This document shows positions 33,780 through 42,998 of a stretch of DNA of 64,000 nt, piece after piece (position 1 is the stretch's first letter; each line of letters opens with the position of its first letter). The stretch is from Lysobacterales bacterium 15-68-25. GTDB taxonomy: Bacteria > Pseudomonadota > Gammaproteobacteria > Xanthomonadales > Rhodanobacteraceae. The stretch spans positions 186,001 through 250,000 of the forward strand of contig NCKB01000004.1 in the NCBI GenBank assembly GCA_002279065.1, written 5' to 3'. The notes beneath the pieces were generated by a model that was not told the DNA's origin, searched no databases, and saw nothing but the letters and a program-made list of their open reading frames with translations. A program made the position numbers and the translations under genes.

Positions 33780-34259
33780 CTACCAGCAGGTCGCGGGATC
33801 GGTCGCCCCGCGGGTGCCCGTCTGGTCGATCGAGAGGGTGCCGCATTGGGTGTCGGCCACCTGCCCATTCTGCGGTTGCGCCTGGATCGTGAACGAGGTC
33901 GCCGCCGAAGCCGGCACGTACTTGTAGCTGTCGCCGGTCTGCGAAGCAGACGCGCAATCCAGCATCGCCGGGTTCGCCGTGATCGGGTTCGCCGTGCCGG
34001 AGGCCGGATCCTTGTCGTAGCGAAGGTAGGTCGTGTAGTAACGCTCCATGTAGTTGGCGTACTCCGACAGGCAGGCCTCGGCGGCCACCCGGTGCGACCT
34101 GATGACATGCTTGCGGTACGCCGGCCAGGCGATGGCGGCGAGGATCGCAATGATCGCGACGACGATCATCAGCTCGATCAACGAGAAACCGCCAGTGGAT
34201 CGGCGATGCTCTTTCCAGACTAAATCCGCCGCAACAGCACTGCCAGAGCTCTGTTTCAT
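33780..34259 (-). CDS. pilE: Type IV pilus minor pilin PilE
   Basis: A 159-residue type IV prepilin. The prepilin peptidase site is G-FSLIELMIVVAIIAIL, with an unusually long 24-residue leader. The ATG is supported by AAGGATC just upstream, which overlaps the pilY1 stop. A C-terminal Cys pair (about residues 138 and 158) can form the D-region disulfide. It is expected in the initiating minor-pilin complex with FimT, PilV, PilW, PilX and PilY1. Last gene of the pilus operon. After it lie 102 bases before the kinase gene, with no clear terminator. Confidence 0.9.
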   Translation of the reverse strand: MKQSSGSAVAADLVWKEHRRSTGGFSLIELMIVVAIIAILAAIAWPAYRKHVIRSHRVAAEACLSEYANYMERYYTTYLRYDKDPASGTANPITANPAMLDCASASQTGDSYKYVPASAATSFTIQAQPQNGQVADTQCGTLSIDQTGTRGATDPATCW

Positions 34260-34267
34260 GGTGATCC

Positions 34268-37200
34268 TTACTGGTTGATCAGTTCACGCCAAGAGACACG
34301 CTTGAAACTATTGCCCGATCCGGACGTGTTGATCCAACTGTTACTGCCGTTGTCGAAACTGACCAGCATCGTCCCGCCAACGAAGATGGGATTGTTCGGC
34401 AGCGAAGTGAATCCGACACCCGCAGCCGGCGTACCGCCGACATTGTCGGAAGCGTTGATCTGACCATCCCCGTTGGTGTCGAAGAACGTCGATGACGGAT
34501 TGGTGCCAGTGAACGGATCAATCGCCATGATCCAGCCTCGACCAGACGGATTACACGGATCGACAGCCTCGGGGATACGTGTCGTACCAAGCAAGAGGCT
34601 GCCCTGGAACTGGTTGGGCGTAACCATGCGCTCGCCCTGCTGCACCTGAGCGTTACTGGTGCCGGTTGGAGAAAGCAAGTCGATATACCAGCCAGACTTG
34701 CCAGCAAGGGAGTTCGCACCGCTCAACGTGCTGACTGTCCGCGCCCCGAGGCTGCTTCCTGAGGCGGATGTCTCGGACGTGATGCTGCGCTGGGCAAGCG
34801 AAGAGCGTGTCTTCGTCGAGTCCACGGCCGGATTGGTGGTGCCACTCGACTCCACGATCAGGCCGTACCAGCTCTGCGTGCTGGTGTTGGAAAGATCGGA
34901 AGCGGTGAGGTATTTGCCGGTACCAAAGAACACCCAGAGATTCCCGCTCGTAGGGTCCTTGCCGAGCAGCATGCCCGCAGTGATGGGCTGCGGGTTGCTG
35001 CTCGCGTCCGTGGCGGTGTACATCAGCGTGGTGCCAGCGGAACTCGGTGTCGTGTAGGTCCCGTCGTTCAGCGTAAAGCGCCAGACATGGCCGTCCAAGT
35101 CGCCAGCGTATGCCTCCGTGCTCACATTGTTGCCGGCGGTGCCGATCCAGACAGCCGGCGCGGCGAGCCCCGTGGCGTCGGACGTCGAATAGACGCTTAG
35201 CGTGCCATTCTGGATATTGAACTGAAGCAGCGCCGCCTGCCCTGCTGCACTGTTGTACCCATTGCCAATGAGGACCGACCAGCTACCGTCAGCGGTTTGT
35301 GCCACGACCGGCTTTCCGGTCATCTGTCCGATGTAGTTGCTGTTGCTCAGACCGTCCGACGCCGAGCGCTCCCAAAGCAGCGTGATGTTCGACGGGTCGG
35401 TGATATCAAGCGCATAAATCGCCTTGGCGGTGCCTTTGCCCGTGGTTCCGACCAGAACGGTATGCCAGTTGCCGGAGTAATAAGCATCAGCGACAGTCAA
35501 CTCACCGTCATTGAAATACTGATGTGCCACGTCCGCGCCGTAATCCGGACTGGCCAAGTTGGACAACCCAGCCGTGATCACCGCTCCCGGCAAGTACGCA
35601 TAAGCCTCCGCACCTGTGCTGGCATTGAACCCGTGAAGCATACCGTCATTGGCCGCGACATAGATCATGCCGGTGCGGCTGGTGTTGTTGCTCGCATACG
35701 TGGAAAAGGAACTCGACCCCGTGAAGGTCGATGTATAGAACTGGTTGGGATCCGGGGCCCCCACATACACCGGCTGCGAATCGACGATATCGCCCAGCGG
35801 CGTGTCACGATTGCGATAACTTCCGCCATTGGCCTGGGAGTTCGAGGCATCGCCACGCAGATAATTGATCATATTGGCCTGCGCGGTGGCCCCCGCACCC
35901 AACGCGTTCAACTGGGCAGCAGACAAGGCCGGCAACGTCCCGCTGTTCACCTTGAACGCAAGATAGGTGCCCGCTCCCGGGTTATAGGTATAGATGTTGC
36001 GGCTGGCTGCGGCCGGCAACGTGGATACCGCCGTCCAGTTCGGCGTGGTGGAAATGGCGCCAGTGGTCGAGTTGATCGAGAAGGCCTTGAGATCGCCCTT
36101 CCATTTGGCGGTGTAGTAATTCGCCTGATAGGCCATGGTCCCCGACTGCAACTGGGTCGAGTTCGCCGCGAGACTTGCGCCGGTACCCACTCGCTCGGCT
36201 GCACGCTTGAGCGCGTCCTTCAGGCCACTGGAGAACGCCTCCGGGCTGGTCGCGGAATAGAACCCGCCATGGCCGTTCACGGCTGCATGTGCCAGGTCGG
36301 CAATGTTGTAGATGCTGTCTGCGGAAGGTTGCGGCCAGCTGAAATTCTTGATGGCGGTACCACCGTTGGCCCAAGCGAAAATCTGGTCGATTGTGGTGCC
36401 TGACGGGTTGATACCAGTCGGCGTGAATCCCAATCCCAGGGTGAAGGTCGTCATGTGCTGCCAGAAGGCTGGATCCTCCGTACTGGTCGGCACCTCGTTG
36501 CTGGTGCTCGGGCGCAGGTCGCTCTCCCAGTACTTCATTGCAACGTCGGCAAGGGTATTGCTGTAGGAATCGGAATACGGGGCCGCCGCGGTGTAGGTGT
36601 AACTCTGGCTGTTGGGCCCCGTCACCTTCGTTCCGTTGGTGCCATCTGCATTGCCCGGCCCGCCGCTGAGCGACCCGTTCCAGAAGCCGTCCGTAGTGAG
36701 GATGGTGTACGCCTGTCGGCAAGCCAACTCGCTGGTGTCCATCGGGTTCGGGTCGCTGGACATGGTCGACCAGGGCTGCGAGGAGCCGTAGTACTGGCCC
36801 ACAGCATCCAAGGAACTGCGCAGCGGGGTGCTGTTGTTGGCATATATGTTTGCCACCCAGTTCCAGAAGTAGGCCTTCTGGGTGCCGGACGAGCCGTCGC
36901 CAAACGGCGCAACCTGGGCAATGTACTTGCCGTTGTAGCTGGACGTGTAGTTCCCGGTGGCGCGAACGCCAGTGGCATTGTTGTTGTTGATCGAGCCGAA
37001 GCCAACCCGGAACGAAGGACTAATCCCGACGAACGAATTCATCAGGCCGGTCTTCGCCATCAGGATGCGCGTATGGTAGTAAGAGAACCAGTTGGCGACA
37101 TTCTGCTGACTCGCAGCACTGTCGTCGCACACCGCCTGTTGAGCGGAAGTCAGCACCGAGCAGTCCCCGGTCGCTCCAATGTAGTGCTGCGTGTAGGGAC

Positions 37201-37900
37201 CGCCAGGAACACCGGTCGTATAGGTGAAGAAATACTTGTAGTTGGTTTGGGTGCTCTGGCATACGTTTCCGGAAACGAGGGTGTCACCGGAATTGCACAT
37301 GTAAGTGGGTGCGTAGTAGCTGTAGGTCCAGCCATACTTTCTTGACCAAGTCGCGTGCTGGCACTGCCCACTGTAGGTGCCGCTAGTAACGAGCGTGTCG
37401 CCAGAATTGCATCCAAGCGTCGCGTTGTAGGTGGTGGTGGCCTGGTAGGAAAGCCGCGTGTAGTAATTGAAATTTCCGCTATACCGGGTCACGTCTGTGG
37501 CCGTGGTGTCGGTAAATCCATCCGCATACGCATTGGTCAATCCGGGCGAATTGGGATACGACGTGCCATCGGCGTGCGGGGGCGGCGTGTAGGTGACACT
37601 CGGGTTGTAATAAATCTGATTTACCAGGTGATTCCGGACGCCGTCCGCGCTGGTGTCGGACAGATAGCCCCAATCGGGCATGAAGTCCCACGCCATCGAA
37701 CCCGAATCGTCGAGCATCAGGACAATGTTCGGCGGCAGCGAAGCCTGCACGATCAGGGGCGCCGTGTCGATCGTCACCGTCGTGGCGGCGGCGTTGCTCG
37801 GCGCACAGAGCATGCCTATGCCGCAGACAGCTAGGCTTGTATACAGCAATCTGCCGAGGAACCCGTATACCTTGCTGCACAGACGTGAAGTGATATTCAT
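34268..37900 (-). CDS. pilY1: Type IV pilus tip adhesin / biogenesis factor PilY1
   Basis: A 1210-residue secreted protein with a signal peptide (about residues 1-38). A von Willebrand A-like N-terminal domain carries the MIDAS motif DDSGSM (about 64-69), and the C-terminal half is a PilY1 beta-propeller. An EF-hand-like loop DTNGDGQINASD begins at residue 1141, matching the calcium-binding loop of PilY1 that controls pilus retraction. An RGD triplet occurs in NYLRGDASN. PilY1 caps the pilus, mediating adhesion and surface sensing. The gene is noticeably richer in A/T and in Ser, Thr, Asn and Tyr codons than its neighbours, typical of a fast-evolving surface protein. Confidence 0.92.
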   Translation of the reverse strand: MNITSRLCSKVYGFLGRLLYTSLAVCGIGMLCAPSNAAATTVTIDTAPLIVQASLPPNIVLMLDDSGSMAWDFMPDWGYLSDTSADGVRNHLVNQIYYNPSVTYTPPPHADGTSYPNSPGLTNAYADGFTDTTATDVTRYSGNFNYYTRLSYQATTTYNATLGCNSGDTLVTSGTYSGQCQHATWSRKYGWTYSYYAPTYMCNSGDTLVSGNVCQSTQTNYKYFFTYTTGVPGGPYTQHYIGATGDCSVLTSAQQAVCDDSAASQQNVANWFSYYHTRILMAKTGLMNSFVGISPSFRVGFGSINNNNATGVRATGNYTSSYNGKYIAQVAPFGDGSSGTQKAYFWNWVANIYANNSTPLRSSLDAVGQYYGSSQPWSTMSSDPNPMDTSELACRQAYTILTTDGFWNGSLSGGPGNADGTNGTKVTGPNSQSYTYTAAAPYSDSYSNTLADVAMKYWESDLRPSTSNEVPTSTEDPAFWQHMTTFTLGLGFTPTGINPSGTTIDQIFAWANGGTAIKNFSWPQPSADSIYNIADLAHAAVNGHGGFYSATSPEAFSSGLKDALKRAAERVGTGASLAANSTQLQSGTMAYQANYYTAKWKGDLKAFSINSTTGAISTTPNWTAVSTLPAAASRNIYTYNPGAGTYLAFKVNSGTLPALSAAQLNALGAGATAQANMINYLRGDASNSQANGGSYRNRDTPLGDIVDSQPVYVGAPDPNQFYTSTFTGSSSFSTYASNNTSRTGMIYVAANDGMLHGFNASTGAEAYAYLPGAVITAGLSNLASPDYGADVAHQYFNDGELTVADAYYSGNWHTVLVGTTGKGTAKAIYALDITDPSNITLLWERSASDGLSNSNYIGQMTGKPVVAQTADGSWSVLIGNGYNSAAGQAALLQFNIQNGTLSVYSTSDATGLAAPAVWIGTAGNNVSTEAYAGDLDGHVWRFTLNDGTYTTPSSAGTTLMYTATDASSNPQPITAGMLLGKDPTSGNLWVFFGTGKYLTASDLSNTSTQSWYGLIVESSGTTNPAVDSTKTRSSLAQRSITSETSASGSSLGARTVSTLSGANSLAGKSGWYIDLLSPTGTSNAQVQQGERMVTPNQFQGSLLLGTTRIPEAVDPCNPSGRGWIMAIDPFTGTNPSSTFFDTNGDGQINASDNVGGTPAAGVGFTSLPNNPIFVGGTMLVSFDNGSNSWINTSGSGNSFKRVSWRELINQ

Positions 37901-37971
37901 GGCGGTTATGCCTTTTCTTTACGGCACGGATTGGGGAGCGTAGCCGAGCTCTGCGGCATCGATGGCAACCA

Positions 37972-38586
37972 CTACTGTTGTTTAACCATCCCTTGAAGCG
38001 TCACCACCGCGCGAGTGCCGACCGCCGAGGGATCCGCACTTCGCGCGGTAATTCGGTAGTAGATCGCAGTGGTAGATGCACCTTGGGCGCCGTAGTTGTG
38101 TGCGTTTGCACTCTGGTTGTACCCCGTGTTCGAGGACGGATCGACCCAGTTGCCCATGTTTTCCACGACGAACTGCGGGGCACTGCCATTGACACTCAGA
38201 CTCGAAGTGATGAACTGGCCAGACCCGGTTCCGCTGACCACCGTCTGATAGGCGCTCGGTGGGACATTCGGATCGGTGAAGGGATTGGCAAGACACACCA
38301 CGCCGCCCGCCGCGCAGTTGCGCGCGATGACTCCGGGATTGTTCGGGATCAGATCCGCCGCCGCGCGCATCGCTGCCTCCGCAGCCTGGAACTGCAGGGA
38401 GCGGTCGTACATGTTCGATGCCATCTTCTGCTGCATGATCGTGCCGCGCACGGCGGCCAGCCCGACCAGCGAGATGATCACCAGCAGAAGCAACGCCACT
38501 ACCAGCGCGATGCCGGACTGCCGGTGAACGCCCTTCCCTCGCTGGCGGGTAAACGTGACGTAAGACATCGAGCCGTGCCTGTTCAT
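37972..38586 (-). CDS. pilX: Minor pilin assembly protein PilX
   Basis: A 204-residue pilin-like protein. The N-terminus RQSGIALVVALLLLVIISLVGLAAV has a prepilin cleavage Gly but no Glu at position 5 of the mature protein, as is usual for PilX/GspK-type tip components. QFQAAEAAMRAA after the helix is typical of PilX. Start at 38586 lies one base after the pilW stop. Between it and pilY1 are 71 bases without a recognisable gene. Confidence 0.9.
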   Translation of the reverse strand: MNRHGSMSYVTFTRQRGKGVHRQSGIALVVALLLLVIISLVGLAAVRGTIMQQKMASNMYDRSLQFQAAEAAMRAAADLIPNNPGVIARNCAAGGVVCLANPFTDPNVPPSAYQTVVSGTGSGQFITSSLSVNGSAPQFVVENMGNWVDPSSNTGYNQSANAHNYGAQGASTTAIYYRITARSADPSAVGTRAVVTLQGMVKQQ

Positions 38587-38587
38587 G

Positions 38588-39616
38588 TCATTGCACCCGG
38601 TTGCGGATGGTGGTGGTCGCCGTGAACGACCTCGCAATCGCTTTGGCATTGGTGCCGGCGCGCTTGTCGGTGCTCTCCATCTTCAACGTCACGCGTACCG
38701 CGTCCACCGCGCTCCAGTCGGTGACGCCGGTCGCCGGCACGAAGTTCGTACCGTTCTTCATGTGGTACTGAATCGTCATCGAGGTGACGTCACGGACCAT
38801 TTCCTGCCTGGGCGTCGTGATGGTGGTGCCGTCGTTGCTGATCGACACCAGGTAGAGCGAGGTGCCACCCAGTGGATTGACGCCGATGTACCAGTCTTTC
38901 GCCGTAAGCAGCGCGATCTGCGAATTGGGACCGTATTCGTAAGCATTGCCGTTGGTGGTGCAGACGGTGGGGTAACCAAGGCCCTTGGAGCAATTGCCGA
39001 TCGACCCGGAGCCGGCGCCCGAGTTGTGCACCACGGTCTTGTTGGTGCTCTGGTAATTAGTGACCTGCAGGATTGCCGAGTGGTCCGGGTCGCACACCAC
39101 GATGATGTCGTTGTCGTGCAGGTCGGTGGTCGTCTCGTTGATCTTGAAGTTGGCGGCGTTGATGCGCTGGTTGACCGTGAGACCGAGGTCGCCGGCACCG
39201 ATCAGCTGCAGCGAGTCGGAGTTGGCGGCGCTCGACCGATCGCCGGGAGACGTGCCGAACGCGACTGCCGGGTCGACCTGCGACGGCCCGTAGCCGTGCA
39301 CGGCGTTGTTCCAGTCGGTGTACCACTGGGCCGTGGGGTTGGTTAGGACGTTGGCCACGCGGCCATTGTTGTTGCACCCGGTCAGACCGGCGTCACGGAT
39401 GTCTCTTGCCATCAGCTCGAACGCGATGCGCGCACCGTCCTGGACATCCGCGATCGCCTTGTTGGTCGCGTAGGAGCGCTGGCCGGCGATGAACACGCTG
39501 ACCACGCCACCGATCACCACCAGGCCGAGCAGCATCGCGATCATCAGCTCCACCAAGGTAAAGCCCCCCGCCCGCCGCATGGCGCGTCGACTCGAATGCT
39601 TCGGCTGGAGATTCAC
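38588..39616 (-). CDS. pilW: Minor pilin PilW
   Basis: A 342-residue prepilin-like protein. A 17-18 residue basic leader precedes G-FTLVELMIAMLLGLVVIGGV, with Glu5 present. It is long for a pilin, as PilW is, with the conserved DVQDGARIAFELMARDIRDAGLTGC segment. It is a component of the tip complex that primes pilus assembly. It overlaps pilV by four bases. Confidence 0.92.
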   Translation of the reverse strand: MNLQPKHSSRRAMRRAGGFTLVELMIAMLLGLVVIGGVVSVFIAGQRSYATNKAIADVQDGARIAFELMARDIRDAGLTGCNNNGRVANVLTNPTAQWYTDWNNAVHGYGPSQVDPAVAFGTSPGDRSSAANSDSLQLIGAGDLGLTVNQRINAANFKINETTTDLHDNDIIVVCDPDHSAILQVTNYQSTNKTVVHNSGAGSGSIGNCSKGLGYPTVCTTNGNAYEYGPNSQIALLTAKDWYIGVNPLGGTSLYLVSISNDGTTITTPRQEMVRDVTSMTIQYHMKNGTNFVPATGVTDWSAVDAVRVTLKMESTDKRAGTNAKAIARSFTATTTIRNRVQ

Positions 39617-40086
39617 AGGATCGCCCTCGTCATTACCTGCTGCTTGTCGCTGCCGCCGGCACCGGCGCGGCTATCGTCGAACTGGATCGTCACGGTGCAG
39701 TCGGTGCCGGTGCACTCCACCTTGCCGATGGTGTTTGACGAGGCGCCAAGGGGCGCGAGCTGGGTGCTGCACCACTCGTAGAGCTGCTGCTGCGCCAGGG
39801 TCACACCGGTGCCCGTGGGCGCGGTGCACGAACTGGCCGTCACGGTGCCGTTGTAGGCGCCGGCGTTGGCGGCACCGATATCGGCGCGCATCGCATCGAG
39901 GATGGAATAGCTGGCGATGGTCGCCATGCTCCGGGTCATCGCACTGTTGTTGGTGGACAGCGAGTTGGCCAGCAGCGCGGCGATGCCCAGGAAGGCGATC
40001 GACACGACCAACAGGGCGACCAGCACCTCGATCAGGCCAACGCCGCGCTGGCTGGATTGCTTCGCGTAACCGGAACGACGACTCAT
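39613..40086 (-). CDS. pilV: Minor pilin PilV
   Basis: A 157-residue prepilin-like protein with leader MSRRSGYAKQSSQRG and helix VGLIEVLVALLVVSIAFLGIAAL (Glu5 present). Four cysteines in the globular domain probably form disulfides. Start at 40086 overlaps the fimT stop (ATGA) and its stop overlaps pilW. It belongs to the minor-pilin priming complex. Confidence 0.9.
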   Translation of the reverse strand: MSRRSGYAKQSSQRGVGLIEVLVALLVVSIAFLGIAALLANSLSTNNSAMTRSMATIASYSILDAMRADIGAANAGAYNGTVTASSCTAPTGTGVTLAQQQLYEWCSTQLAPLGASSNTIGKVECTGTDCTVTIQFDDSRAGAGGSDKQQVMTRAIL

Positions 40087-40688
40087 GGGCAGGCCCTCGT
40101 ATCCTTGCCGACGGCGACGACCGATCCACCGGTGATCGAGATCACCCGGTGGTTGTCGGTGGTCAGCGCGCTGGTGCAGATGTCGGCGAGGACGTTGATG
40201 TTTGCGGGTGCGGAGGACCCGGGCACCCGCCCCAGTCCGTCGCCACCGTAGCGGATGGCCTGCACGTCGCCGTCCAGCTGGATACCGCCGGTGATCGAGG
40301 TGATGCCGGAGCGCACCTTGGTGGCAGTCGTGCCGGACCCGGTAGCCGTGGTCAACATGACCGCACCCACTTCGGTCCCGCATGCGCCGCCGAGCGTGCT
40401 GTTCGTGTTCACCGTGGCGGAATTGCTGCAGAACTGCGCGCTCGCGTTGGCCTTGATGGCCTCCATGCGTGCCGTGTTCAGCGAGGCGATGAGGTCATTG
40501 GCCGTGGTGTCCAGCCGGCTCGACAGCATGATGGAGCGGAAGCTGGGCACGGCGATCACCAGCAGGACCGCGGCCACGGCCAGCGTGATCATCAGCTCCA
40601 CGAGGGTGAAGCCGCGGGCGAACGACGCCCCGCGACCACGCACATCGAACCTGGCCGACTGGGTCGGCCGGAACCGGAAGACTCGCAT
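40083..40688 (-). CDS. fimT: Minor pilin FimT/GspH family
   Basis: A 201-residue prepilin-like protein with an N-terminal leader of about 26 basic residues, then G-FTLVELMITLAVAAVLLVIAVPSF and a GspH-like globular domain. FimT homologues in Xanthomonadales have been linked to DNA binding during natural uptake; no DNA-binding residues can be confirmed here. AGGGGG lies before ATG 40688. First gene of the fimT-pilVWX-pilY1-pilE operon. Two tandem AlgR-like sites lie upstream. Confidence 0.9.
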   Translation of the reverse strand: MRVFRFRPTQSARFDVRGRGASFARGFTLVELMITLAVAAVLLVIAVPSFRSIMLSSRLDTTANDLIASLNTARMEAIKANASAQFCSNSATVNTNSTLGGACGTEVGAVMLTTATGSGTTATKVRSGITSITGGIQLDGDVQAIRYGGDGLGRVPGSSAPANINVLADICTSALTTDNHRVISITGGSVVAVGKDTRACP

Positions 40689-40748
40689 GATTCCCCCTGA
40701 GTATTCAGGAGGCGGACGTTACCGTCCGGCAGAGCCCCCGGGGACATC

Positions 40749-40788
40749 CGGCCGACGAGCGGTGTCAAACGGCCGACGAGCGGCATCA
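40749..40788 (-). promoter_or_regulatory. Tandem 19-bp direct repeats with AlgR-like cores upstream of fimT
   Basis: Two copies of CGGCCGACGAGCGG followed by TGTCA or CATCA, with period 21 bp (40749-40767 and 40770-40788). On the fimT strand each contains CCGCTCGTC (40762-40754 and 40783-40775), one mismatch from the AlgR site CCGTTCGTC. They lie 66-95 bases before the fimT start. The second copy runs into the stop codon of the neighbouring GGDEF gene. A small hairpin CGGACG-TTAC-CGTCCG (40713-40728) lies between them and fimT. Confidence 0.55.
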
Positions 40789-42816
40789 GGGCGCCAGCGC
40801 ACTGTGACCCGGTTCAACCCTTGCCGTTTCCCTTTCGTCGCAGCCCTCGCCCGCCTCCTCCACCCGGTTACGGCCGGAGGCCTTTGCCCGGTAGAGCGCG
40901 CGATCGGCACGCTGGATCAACCTGTCCAGGTCGCGCTCGCCATGTTCCCGGGTGGCTACTCCGAGGCTGATCGACACCTGCCGCCCGGGCAGGATGTCGC
41001 CCAGGTCGAGCGCCTGCACCCGACGCCGCAGGCGTTCGGCGACGTCCCTCGCCACCTGGCGATCGGCGCGTGGCAGCAGCACCACGAATTCCTCGCCACC
41101 GATGCGCCCGATGCGGTCCTCCTCGCGAAGTGCGTCGCGGCAGGCCTCCACGATCCGGGTCAGCACCAGGTCACCGGCCTGATGGCCGCAGGCGTCGTTG
41201 ATCTGCTTGAAGTGGTCCACGTCCAGCACTACCACCGCCATCGACTCGTCGCGTTCGATCGCCTCGTCGAGCATCGGCTGGCCCAGATCCTCGATGCGAC
41301 GACGGTTGGCGATACCGGTCAGCGGATCGGTCATCGCCATCCGGTGCAGGCGCCGCGCGGCGCGAACCTGCCTCCGTGCCTGCCACAACAGCAGCACGAT
41401 CAGCAGGCCGCCCAGCACGATGGCCGCCCATTGCCAACGGCGGACCCGCTCGAGCGAGGCCAGTTGCGCGGACTGAAGTTGCCGGTCGGCGGCCAGCCTC
41501 CGGTTCTCCTGCTCCCGGCGCGCGGTGTCGAACTGATAGCTCATCAGTGTCGTGGTGAAGGAGCGGGCCTTGCGGTCCAGCGCTTCGTGGACCTTGATCA
41601 TCTCCTTCAGGTCCGCCAGCGCGAGCACCGTCTTTCCGAGGGCTTCGTAGCTGCGCGAACGCTGCTGCAGAAGATCGGCGTAGTAGCGGAGATTGCCGCT
41701 TTTGCGCAGGAACGCTTCGGACCGGTCGAAATCGCCGATCGCCTGTTCGTGCTCGCCAAGGCCGGCATGCGCCATGCCCTCCTGCAGCGCGATCATGTCA
41801 CCGTTGGAGCGGTCGCCCGAGATCTTCAGGCTAGCCTCCGCCCTGGCCAGCTCGGCCAACGCCCCAGTGTAATTTCCCCCAAGGTTGTCGACCTGGGCCA
41901 GCCCCAGATGCGCCGAGGCCTGCGTCGCGGCACTGTCGATCAGTTCGCCGATCCGCAGCGCCTCGGTGAAATGGCTTCGAGCCGAGGACAGCGCCGCCGT
42001 CTCGGACTCCACGTCCAGGAAGCCCAGTTGCATGTGGGCCGCCATCTGCTGGGGCAGGTCCTTGCGCTGGATCCCGTACTTCATGAGCCGATCGAGGTAT
42101 TCGCGGGCTTCCTTGCGTTCGCCGAGCCGCCGATAGGCGATCGCGATATTGAACAGGTTCTGCTCGCTCTCGACTTGCTCGCCGGTGCTGTCGTAGAACT
42201 TCTCCGCGTCGAGGAAATCCACCAGCGCCAGCGCGTGCTCGCCCAGCAGGGACTGCACCGAACCACGCCAGGTCAGGCCGTCTGCGACCAGCCGGTTGTT
42301 TTCCTCACGCCGGGCAATCTCGATGCCGGCGTTGTAGTCCGGCAGGGCATCCCGCGCCGTGGTGAGCGCCTCCTGATTGGCCCCCCGGCAGAAATGGAAA
42401 TTGACCTCGGCATCGGCGTAGCCGATCCGACGGGCATCCAGCAGTCCCTGCTCGGCATACGCCTTGCCGGCCGAGGGATCGTTATGGATGCCCAGGATGC
42501 AGTACATGTAGCGATAACGCAGCTCGCGCCGCGCATCGCCTGCCGGGATCTCGCTCCTGAGCCTTTCCAGGTCGCGCAGGGCGTCGGCATGGGTCGTGAT
42601 CACCACCTCGCCGCGTTCGAGCTGGTCGGCATAGCGGTCGAACGCCCCGGCACCTGCGCGGGAGCCTCCGTCCTGGGCCGCCGCAACGACAGGGACGAAC
42701 AGCGACATCGCCAGGATGTTTCTGAACCATCGCCAGTATGAGGAGGCAGGAGGCAAGTCGAATGCTCGGCTGAGGCCACTCCGTTGGCGCTGGGATGCGA
42801 TGTCTGTGTGCACCAT
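40786..42816 (-). CDS. TPR-repeat membrane diguanylate cyclase
   Basis: A 676-residue protein. An N-terminal hydrophobic segment (about 30-47, ending AAAQ) leads to a periplasmic region of helical tetratricopeptide-like repeats (about 70-400), a coiled segment, a membrane helix (WQWAAIVLGGLLIVLLLWQ, about 445-463) and a cytoplasmic GGDEF domain (about 485-650). The active site reads GGEEF and is preceded by REED (RxxD), so it should make c-di-GMP with product inhibition. The TPR part may sense a periplasmic protein. It lies immediately upstream of the pilus operon on the same strand, with 97 bases between. Confidence 0.9.
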   Translation of the reverse strand: MVHTDIASQRQRSGLSRAFDLPPASSYWRWFRNILAMSLFVPVVAAAQDGGSRAGAGAFDRYADQLERGEVVITTHADALRDLERLRSEIPAGDARRELRYRYMYCILGIHNDPSAGKAYAEQGLLDARRIGYADAEVNFHFCRGANQEALTTARDALPDYNAGIEIARREENNRLVADGLTWRGSVQSLLGEHALALVDFLDAEKFYDSTGEQVESEQNLFNIAIAYRRLGERKEAREYLDRLMKYGIQRKDLPQQMAAHMQLGFLDVESETAALSSARSHFTEALRIGELIDSAATQASAHLGLAQVDNLGGNYTGALAELARAEASLKISGDRSNGDMIALQEGMAHAGLGEHEQAIGDFDRSEAFLRKSGNLRYYADLLQQRSRSYEALGKTVLALADLKEMIKVHEALDRKARSFTTTLMSYQFDTARREQENRRLAADRQLQSAQLASLERVRRWQWAAIVLGGLLIVLLLWQARRQVRAARRLHRMAMTDPLTGIANRRRIEDLGQPMLDEAIERDESMAVVVLDVDHFKQINDACGHQAGDLVLTRIVEACRDALREEDRIGRIGGEEFVVLLPRADRQVARDVAERLRRRVQALDLGDILPGRQVSISLGVATREHGERDLDRLIQRADRALYRAKASGRNRVEEAGEGCDERETARVEPGHSALAP

Positions 42817-42869
42817 AGCGGCCCGGAACGCAACAACTTGAGCGCCGGCTCCGCGTTGCGGCGGGCCGC

Positions 42870-42898
42870 TTGCACGCCCCTCGCCCGCCCCGTAAACT
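42870..42898 (+). promoter_or_regulatory. Sigma-70-type promoter of tRNA-Thr
   Basis: TTGCAC (42870-42875), 17-bp spacer, TAAACT (42893-42898). The tRNA starts 12 bases after the -10 element. Confidence 0.7.
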
Positions 42899-42910
42899 TT
42901 GCGGCTTACC

Positions 42911-42986
42911 GCCGGAATAGCTCAGTTGGTAGAGCGGCGCATTCGTAATGCGTAGGTCGTAGGTTCGATTCCTATTTCCGGCACCA
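42911..42986 (+). tRNA. tRNA-Thr (anticodon CGT)
   Basis: A 76-base cloverleaf with encoded CCA. The acceptor arms GCCGGAA and TTCCGGC pair, the D-loop has AGCTCAGTTGGTAGAGC, the anticodon stem-loop GCGCATTCGTAATGCGT shows CGT, and the T-loop is GGTTCGATTCC. It reads ACG codons (threonine). It is followed by a strong terminator, so it is a single-gene transcript. No integrase or duplicated 3' end is seen nearby. Confidence 0.98.
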
Positions 42987-42998
42987 GTTAAACGAAAA

